From UBA4742 sp963785815 (GTDB lineage Bacteria; Actinomycetota; Acidimicrobiia; Acidimicrobiales; Acidimicrobilacustridaceae): 64,000 nt of DNA. The notes below the pieces were generated by a model. That model ran no database searches and was not told the DNA's origin. It saw only the letters and a list, made by a program, of their open reading frames with translations. Shown here in pieces: positions 58,729 through 64,000 of this stretch (the stretch's first letter is position 1; every line of letters starts with the position of its first letter). The DNA lies in NCBI GenBank assembly GCA_963785815.1, contig CAWAWN010000003.1:496001-560000 (forward strand), written 5' to 3'. Both the position numbers and the translations under genes were made by a program.

Positions 58729-59892
58729 GTGGGCGGTCCCCTCACCGGGGTGAAGGTGGTTGAGGTGGCCGGGCTGGGCCCGGCCCCGTTCGGCGCCATG
58801 GTGCTGGCCGACCTGGGCGCGGACGTGACCAGCATCGACCGGCCCGACCGGGCCTTCGGCCTGCCCGTGGAGTCGGCCCGGGGCAACATCTACAACCGCG
58901 GTCGTCGATCGGTGGCCATCGACCTCAAGTCGCCCGACGGCGTTGCCGTGGTGCATCGACTGGCCGCCGCCGCCGACGTGTTCGTCGAGGGCTTCCGTCC
59001 CGGCGTGGCCGAGCGGTTGGGCTTCGGGCCCGACGAGCTGACCGCCGAGCACCCCGATTTGATCTACGCCCGCATGACCGGCTGGGGCCAGGACGGACCG
59101 CTGGCGGCCAAGGCCGGGCACGACCTCAACTACGTGGGGCTGGCCGGGCCGCTGGCCCACATCGGACGGGTCGGCCAACCCCCCACGTCGGCGCTCAACC
59201 TGCTGGCCGACTTCGGCGGGGGCGGTCTTCTGCTGGCCATGGGGGTGTGCGCCGCGCTGGTGGAGCGGGCCGGCTCGGGTCGGGGTCAGGTCATCGACGC
59301 GGCCATGGTCGACGGGGTCGCCCTGCTGTCGTGCGCCGTCGGCCAGGCCTACAACGGCGGCTACTTCTCGAACGAGCGCGGCACCAACCTGTTCGACGGA
59401 GGTGCCCCCTACTACGACAGCTATCGGACGGCGGACGGCCAGTGGCTCTCGGTGGCACCGCTCGAGGCGCCGTTCTACGCCGACCTGCTCACCGGCCTCG
59501 GGTTGAGCGATCCCGGTGCCTGGCCCGAGGGGGTGGTGCCCGACCGGGACGACAAAGCCAACTGGCCGGCGCTGCGCGCCAGGTTCACCGAGGTGATCGC
59601 CGGCCGGTCGCTGGACGTGTGGCTGGAGGCGTTCGCCGCCCTCGACGCCTGCGTGGCCCCCGTGCGGCCCTTCACCGAGGTGGCCGCCGACCCGCACCTG
59701 GCGGCGCGAGGCACCTGGCTGGAGGACGACGGCGTCATCCAGCCCGCGCCCGCCCCGCGCTTCGACCGCACCCCGGCCACCCTCGACCGTCCCCCGGTGC
59801 CGGCCGGGCACCACACCGACGAGGTGCTGGCCGACGCCGGCTACGCCCCCGACCAGATCCACCAGCTGCGCGCCACCGGCGCCGTCGCCTGA
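58729..59892 (+). CDS. CaiB/BaiF CoA-transferase family protein (alpha-methylacyl-CoA racemase-like)
   Basis: The 387-residue product begins GVKVVEVAGLGPAPFGAMVL and ADLGADVTSIDRPD, the family III CoA-transferase start, with GRRSVAIDLKSPDG, VEGFRPGVAERLGFGPDELT, IYARMTGWGQDGPLAAKAGH and DLNYVGLAGPLAHIGRVGQP. The His and Asp of racemases (AGHDLNY) are present, so it may be a 2-methylacyl-CoA racemase that converts 25R to 25S sterol side-chain CoA. It starts at GTG 58729, two bases after the previous stop. Operon position after the NTF2-like gene supports a sterol role. Confidence 0.88.
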   Translation: MGGPLTGVKVVEVAGLGPAPFGAMVLADLGADVTSIDRPDRAFGLPVESARGNIYNRGRRSVAIDLKSPDGVAVVHRLAAAADVFVEGFRPGVAERLGFGPDELTAEHPDLIYARMTGWGQDGPLAAKAGHDLNYVGLAGPLAHIGRVGQPPTSALNLLADFGGGGLLLAMGVCAALVERAGSGRGQVIDAAMVDGVALLSCAVGQAYNGGYFSNERGTNLFDGGAPYYDSYRTADGQWLSVAPLEAPFYADLLTGLGLSDPGAWPEGVVPDRDDKANWPALRARFTEVIAGRSLDVWLEAFAALDACVAPVRPFTEVAADPHLAARGTWLEDDGVIQPAPAPRFDRTPATLDRPPVPAGHHTDEVLADAGYAPDQIHQLRATGAVA

Positions 59893-59967
59893 CCCGACGC
59901 CCGAACCCCAGACCGCCCGACCTCGACCGATCTCCGACTGACCCGCCGCCCGACCCAGGAGCCGCCC

Positions 59968-61137
59968 GTGCACCTCGCCTACACCCCCGAGCAGGACGCC
60001 CTGCGCCAGGAGCTGCGCCAGTACTTCGCCGGGATCGTCACCCCCGAGGTGGCCGAGGAGATGTCGCGGGGCGACATGGGCGGGCCCGCCTGCCTCGAAG
60101 CCGTGCGCCAGATGGGTCGCGACAACTGGCTGGCCGTGAGCTGGCCGGCCGAGGTGGGCGGTCGAGGCCTGTCGCTCATGGAGCAGCTCATCTTCATGGA
60201 CGAAGCGCACCGGGCCGGAGCGCCCGTGCCCCTGCTGACCGTGAACACGGTGGGCCAGACGCTGCTCCAGCACGGCACCGACGAGCAGCGCCAGCGCTTC
60301 CTGCCCGCCATCCTGCGTGGCGAGGTCCACTTCTCCATCGGCTACACCGAGCCGGGGTCGGGCACCGACCTGGCGTCGCTGCAGACCAAGGCCGTGCGCG
60401 ACGGCGACGAGTGGGTGATCAACGGGCAGAAGGTGTTCACCTCCCTGGCCGGGTTCGCCACCCACATCTGGCTGGCCGCCCGCACCGACCCCGATGCCCC
60501 CAAGCACAAGGGCATCTCCATCTTCGTGGTCCCCACCGACACGCCGGGGTTCTCGTGGCAGCCGCTGCACACCATCTCGGCGGCCGAGACCACCTCGACC
60601 TTCTACTCCGACGTGCGGGTGCCCCAGGCCAACCTCATCGGCGAGCTGAACGGCGGCTGGCACCTGATCACCAACCAGCTCAACTACGAGCGGGTCTCGA
60701 TCGCTCTGCCCAGCTGGGCCCAGCACGCCTACGAGCAGGTGGTCGAGTGGGCCAAGGAGACCGAGCTGGCCGACGGCCGGCGGGTGATCGACCAGGAGTG
60801 GGTGCAGATCAGCCTGGCTCGCTGCCGGGCCCGCATCGAGTACCTGGTGCTGCTCAACTGGAAGGCGGCCAGCGGCGGCACCCTCGACCCCGGCCTGGCC
60901 TCGGCCACCAAGGTCTATGGCACCGAGCTCTACCTGGAGAGCACCAAGGCGCTCCTCGACATCGTGGGCCAGGCCGGCTACCTGCGCGGCGACTCGCCCG
61001 GCGCGGTGCTGGCCGGCCAGCTCGAGCGCGCCTACCAGACCCACCTCATCCTCACCTTCGGCGGCGGGACGAACGAGGTGCAGCGCGACCTCATCGCCCT
61101 GTTCGCCCTGGGCATGCCCCGCGTGCCCCGCCACTGA
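59968..61137 (+). CDS. fadE29: ChsE2/FadE29-like acyl-CoA dehydrogenase subunit
   Basis: The 389-residue product has the ACAD N-terminal helices (YTPEQDALRQELRQYFAGIV), LLQHGTDEQRQRFLPAILRG, FSIGYTEPGSGTDLASLQTK for FAD binding, and FGGGTNEVQRDLIA near the end. The segments EAHRAGAPVPLLTVNTVGQT, RTDPDAPKHKGISIF and WHLITNQLNYERV match the mycobacterial FadE29 pattern. With FadE28 it forms the alpha2beta2 dehydrogenase (ChsE1-ChsE2) that acts on the three-carbon steroid side chain CoA. It begins at GTG 59968 after CAGGAGCCGCCC. Its neighbour is the ChsE1-like gene, 30 bases on. Assignment is by motif memory, not alignment. Confidence 0.85.
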   Translation: MHLAYTPEQDALRQELRQYFAGIVTPEVAEEMSRGDMGGPACLEAVRQMGRDNWLAVSWPAEVGGRGLSLMEQLIFMDEAHRAGAPVPLLTVNTVGQTLLQHGTDEQRQRFLPAILRGEVHFSIGYTEPGSGTDLASLQTKAVRDGDEWVINGQKVFTSLAGFATHIWLAARTDPDAPKHKGISIFVVPTDTPGFSWQPLHTISAAETTSTFYSDVRVPQANLIGELNGGWHLITNQLNYERVSIALPSWAQHAYEQVVEWAKETELADGRRVIDQEWVQISLARCRARIEYLVLLNWKAASGGTLDPGLASATKVYGTELYLESTKALLDIVGQAGYLRGDSPGAVLAGQLERAYQTHLILTFGGGTNEVQRDLIALFALGMPRVPRH

Positions 61138-61167
61138 GACCGAGCCTTAGCCGAGTCAGGAGCCACC

Positions 61168-62331
61168 ATGGACTTCACCTTCAGCGACGACCAGGAGGCC
61201 ATCGCCGAGCTGGCCGCCCAGATCCTGGGTGACAAGGTCACCCACGCCTCGCTGCGCGACCTCGAGGCCTCCGTCGATGACACGGGCGCGCCGGCCGAGC
61301 GCTTCGCGGCCGACAGCTGGGACGAGCTGGCCAAGGCCGACCTGCTGGGCGTGCCGCTCCCGACCGACGTCGGCGGCGGGGGCTACGGCGTGCTGGGCGC
61401 GGCGCTGGTGCTCACCGAGATCGGGCGCGTCGCGGCCCCCGTGCCGTACCTGGCCTCGATCCTGGGCGGGGCCATGGCCGTAGCCGACCACGGCACCGAG
61501 GCGCAGCGGGCCGCGCTGCTGCCCGACGTCATCGCCGGCCGGCGGTTCCTGACCGTGGCCCTGAGCGAGCCGGGCGTGGCCGTGGTCCCCGATGTGCCGG
61601 CCACCACGGCCACACCCGACGGGGAGGGCTGGCGGCTGGACGGCACCAAGACCTTCGTGCCCTGGGTGTCGCGGGTGGCAGCCGGGGACGGCGGCGAGGC
61701 CCGGGGCCGGGTGCTGGTGCCGGCGGCCACCCCGGACGGATCGGTCATCGTGGCCCTGGTCGATCCGGGGGCCGACGGGGTGTCGGTGGTCGACCTGGCC
61801 CTGACCGACGGGTGGCCCGAGTCCGACCTGGTCCTCGACGGGGTGGCCGTGGATGCGGCCGAGGTGCTCGAGGGTGACGGCGCCCACATCGTCGGGGTGC
61901 TGGTCGACCGCATGACTGCCGGGCTGTGCGCCACCCAGGCCGGGGTCAGCGCGGCCGCCCTGCGCCTGACCGCCACCTACACCACCGAACGCCACCAGTT
62001 CGGCTCGCCCATCGCCACCTTCCAGGCCGTGGCCCAGCGGGCGGCCGACGCCTACATCGACACCCAGGGCATCCAGTTCACCGCCTGGCAGGCGGCCTGG
62101 CGCTTGGACGAGGGGGTCGACTCGGCCGACGAGCTCGACATCGCCAAGTTCTGGGCGGCCGAGGCCGGCAGCCGGGTGGCCGACGCGGCCCAGCACCTCC
62201 ACGGCGGCATCGGCGTCGACACCGACTACCCGCTGCACCGCTACTACCGCCTGGCCAAGCACCTGGAGCTGACCCTGGGCGGTCGCACCGAACGGCTCCG
62301 GCGCCTGGGCGCCCGGATGGCGGCGTCATGA
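61168..62331 (+). CDS. fadE28: ChsE1/FadE28-like acyl-CoA dehydrogenase subunit
   Basis: The 387-residue product is a diverged ACAD: FTFSDDQEAIAELAAQILGD, LLGVPLPTDVGGGGYGVLGA, LTVALSEPGVAVVPDVPATT in the FAD region, and a C-terminal AQHLHGGIGVDTDYPLHRYY followed by RLAKHLELTLGGRTERLRRL. The last motif is a strong hallmark of FadE28. The middle (residues ~150-190) is shorter and Gly/Ala-rich compared with true ACADs, as in ChsE1. With FadE29 it makes an alpha2beta2 enzyme. CAGGAGCC precedes ATG 61168. The stop overlaps the next ATG (ATGA). Confidence 0.85.
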   Translation: MDFTFSDDQEAIAELAAQILGDKVTHASLRDLEASVDDTGAPAERFAADSWDELAKADLLGVPLPTDVGGGGYGVLGAALVLTEIGRVAAPVPYLASILGGAMAVADHGTEAQRAALLPDVIAGRRFLTVALSEPGVAVVPDVPATTATPDGEGWRLDGTKTFVPWVSRVAAGDGGEARGRVLVPAATPDGSVIVALVDPGADGVSVVDLALTDGWPESDLVLDGVAVDAAEVLEGDGAHIVGVLVDRMTAGLCATQAGVSAAALRLTATYTTERHQFGSPIATFQAVAQRAADAYIDTQGIQFTAWQAAWRLDEGVDSADELDIAKFWAAEAGSRVADAAQHLHGGIGVDTDYPLHRYYRLAKHLELTLGGRTERLRRLGARMAAS

Positions 62332-63143
62332 GCGCGACGCCCCTCGCCGGCACGGCTCGATCGAGCGCGGTTCGAACGGTGGCCATCACCGGATCGGCCT
62401 CGGGCATCGGGGCGGCGGCGCGCGCCCGCCTGGAGGCCGACGGCTGGCAGGTGATCGGCGTCGACCTGCGCGACCAGGAGGTGGTGGCCGACCTGTCCAC
62501 CCCCGGCGGTCGCCTCGACGCGGTGGCCGGGGTGCTGGCCGCGGTGGACGAAGCCGGTGGCATCCTCGACGCGGTCGTGATCTGCGCCGGCCTCGGCCCC
62601 CACCTCCCGGATCGCCAGCCCCTGGTGTCGGTCAACTACTTCGGCGCGGTGGCCGTCCTCGACGGCCTGCTCGAGCGGCTCTCGCACGGCCGAGCACCGT
62701 CCGCCGTGGCCATCTGCTCGAACTCGATCTCGGTCACGCCCATGCCTGACCTGCGCCTGGTCGAGCTGATGGTGGCCGGCGACGAGAGCGCGGCGTTGGA
62801 GCTGGCCCCCGAGCTGGACGGCCCGACCGTGTACGCCATGACCAAGCTGGCCCTGGGCCGCGCCCTGCGGGCCCGGGTGCAACCGTGGGCCGACCACGGC
62901 GTGCGCCTGAACCTGGTGGCGCCCGGGCCGGTCAACACCCCGCTGTACCAGGGCACCCTCGACGACCCGGTGCTCGGCCAGTTCGTTGACCTGCTGCCGG
63001 TCCCCATGGGGCGGCCGTCCGAGCCCGACGAGATCGCCGGGCCCATCGCCTTCCTGTTGTCGGCCGACGCCGCCATGATCCACGGCTCGGTCCTGTTCGT
63101 CGACGGGGGCAGCGACGCCCTGCTGAGGAGAGACCATGTCTGA
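62328..63143 (+). CDS. SDR resembling 3-alpha-hydroxysteroid dehydrogenase
   Basis: The 271-residue product has VAITGSASGIGAAARARLEA, VIGVDLRDQEVVADLSTPGG, SVNYFGAVAVLDGLLERLSH, AVAICSNSISVTPM, YAMTKLALGRALRARVQPWA (YxxxK intact), LNLVAPGPVNTPLYQGTLDD and FLLSADAAMIHGSVLFVDGG. The VSVNYFGA and VAPGPVNTPL segments and the WADHGVRLN motif resemble the Comamonas 3-alpha-HSD/carbonyl reductase group. ATG 62328 overlaps the previous stop and its end overlaps the enoyl-CoA hydratase start by 8 bases. It may act on a steroid ring or side-chain hydroxyl. Substrate inferred from context. Confidence 0.85.
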   Translation: MSATPLAGTARSSAVRTVAITGSASGIGAAARARLEADGWQVIGVDLRDQEVVADLSTPGGRLDAVAGVLAAVDEAGGILDAVVICAGLGPHLPDRQPLVSVNYFGAVAVLDGLLERLSHGRAPSAVAICSNSISVTPMPDLRLVELMVAGDESAALELAPELDGPTVYAMTKLALGRALRARVQPWADHGVRLNLVAPGPVNTPLYQGTLDDPVLGQFVDLLPVPMGRPSEPDEIAGPIAFLLSADAAMIHGSVLFVDGGSDALLRRDHV

Positions 63144-63957
63144 GGACGCGCCCGATGAACCGCACGCCGTCTTCGAGCAGGACGGGCACGTGGCCACGCT
63201 GACCCTGAACCGGCCGGCCAAGCGCAACGCCCTGTCGTCGGAGATGTTGGTGCGGATGTACGACGCCTGGGTGGAGGTCGACACCAACCCCGACATCCGG
63301 GTGCTGATCGTGACCGGAGCGGGCGGCAACTTCTGCGCCGGGGCCGACCTCAAGGCCATGGCCGGCGGCTACGGCGGGGCACCCGACCACTGGTCCGAGC
63401 GCATGGCCGCCGATCCCGACGGCGATCTGCACTGGAAGGCCCTGCTGCGCCACTTCATCCCGTCCAAGCCCATCATCGCCGCGGTGGAGGGCTACGCCGT
63501 GGCCGGCGGCACCGAGATCCTCCAGGCCATGGACATCCGGGTGGCGGGGAGCAGCGCCACCTTCGGCGTGGCCGAGGTGCGTCGCGGCCTGTTCCCCCTC
63601 GGGGGCTCGACCGTGCGGCTGTCGCGCCAGATCCCCTACACCGTCGCCGCCGACCTGCTGCTGACCGGTCGGTTCGTGCCCGCCGCCGAGGCCAAGGAGG
63701 TGGGCCTGATCGGCTACGTGGTCCCGGACGGCCAGGCCCTGGCCAAGGCCCACGAGATCGCCGAGGTCATCGCCGCCAACGGCCCGGTGGCCGTGCAGGC
63801 GGTCCTCAAGTCGATGCGCGCCACCCGCGAGCTGCCCGAGAAGGAGGGCCTGGCCCTCGAGCTCGAGTACGGCTGGCCGGTGTACGCCACCGAGGACGCC
63901 AAGGAGGGCCCGACCGCCTTCGCCGAGAAGCGCGCCCCGAACTTCACGGGGCGCTGA
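63136..63957 (+). CDS. echA19: EchA19-like enoyl-CoA hydratase
   Basis: The 273-residue product is a crotonase-fold protein: ATLTLNRPAKRNALSSEMLV, TGAGGNFCAGADLKAM (oxyanion-hole Gly-Ala-Asp), IPSKPIIAAVEGYAVAGGTE, DIRVAGSSATFGVAEVRRGL with an active-site Glu, FPLGGSTVRLSRQIPYTVAA and a C-terminal EDAKEGPTAFAEKRAPNF. The pattern and the C-terminus match mycobacterial EchA19, which hydrates the alpha,beta-unsaturated steroid CoA of the five-carbon side chain. ATG 63136 with GAGGAGA upstream; it overlaps the SDR by 8 bases. The operon may continue past the right edge. Confidence 0.85.
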   Translation: MSEDAPDEPHAVFEQDGHVATLTLNRPAKRNALSSEMLVRMYDAWVEVDTNPDIRVLIVTGAGGNFCAGADLKAMAGGYGGAPDHWSERMAADPDGDLHWKALLRHFIPSKPIIAAVEGYAVAGGTEILQAMDIRVAGSSATFGVAEVRRGLFPLGGSTVRLSRQIPYTVAADLLLTGRFVPAAEAKEVGLIGYVVPDGQALAKAHEIAEVIAANGPVAVQAVLKSMRATRELPEKEGLALELEYGWPVYATEDAKEGPTAFAEKRAPNFTGR

Positions 63958-64000
63958 AGGTTCCACCTCCCGGGTGGCGAGCGAGCAGCCTGACTCGCGG

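Overview
The window is very GC-rich and dense, with frequent GTG starts, 4-8 base stop/start overlaps and a DUF222-HNH gene. This points to an actinobacterium. Steroid side-chain genes preceded by KstR-like operators, together with the unusual mix of neighbours, make an Acidimicrobiia-type lineage plausible, but the sequence alone does not fix the class. No tRNA, rRNA, CRISPR array or insertion sequence was seen. No gene-free stretch exceeds about 215 bases.

Region 1 (1-2979, minus strand) holds a truncated methyltransferase, an SDR whose catalytic Lys is Asn, a SARP/BTAD-type regulator and a 68-residue conserved protein. The last two point away from the large cluster that follows and may control it.

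Region 2 (3166-33685, plus strand) is a complete contractile injection system (eCIS, phage-tail-like particle). In order it encodes a DUF4255 terminator, a beta-rich protein, sheath 1, tube 1, sheath 2, tube 2, a tube adaptor with a Cys/Gly tail, a 61-residue protein, a gpD-like hub, a gpV-like spike and a membrane-spanning protein in the position of Streptomyces CisA. It continues with gp25 and gpJ wedge proteins, a gpI protein fused to a propeller-like N-terminal part, a tape measure, an AAA+ ATPase, an Ala-rich coiled-coil protein and two fibre-like proteins, the second carrying a histone-H1-like Lys/Ala block. A 1274-residue DUF4157 protein with an HNH-like motif (the cargo candidate) and a TPR protein close the cluster. 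Two genes here are broken by apparent single-base deletions in homopolymers.

Region 3 (33799-35178) is a DUF222-HNH (13E12-type) endonuclease gene.

Region 4 (35216-63957) is catabolic. Three KstR-like 14-mers (TnnAACnnGTTnnA type) and three copies of a second palindrome (CTGAC-n4-CGTCAG type) precede CoA- and steroid-type genes. These are a divergent EthD-like gene and an amidohydrolase/ALDH/alcohol dehydrogenase/cyclase operon; an acyl-CoA ligase; an SDR; a flavin monooxygenase with a FadD19-like ligase; and a CYP125-like P450 divergent from an NTF2-like, CoA-transferase, ChsE2-like, ChsE1-like, 3-alpha-HSD-like SDR and EchA19-like operon. The best-recognised members match cholesterol side-chain beta-oxidation. 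Interspersed are membrane acyl- and glycosyltransferases, two TMEM175-type channels, a cupin, a GNAT protein and an acyl-CoA carboxylase broken by a third homopolymer indel.

The main novelty candidates are the eCIS with its basic fibre and nuclease-like cargo, a perfect 43-bp palindrome inside the tape-measure gene with decayed relatives nearby, and the two-operator regulon of the catabolic region.
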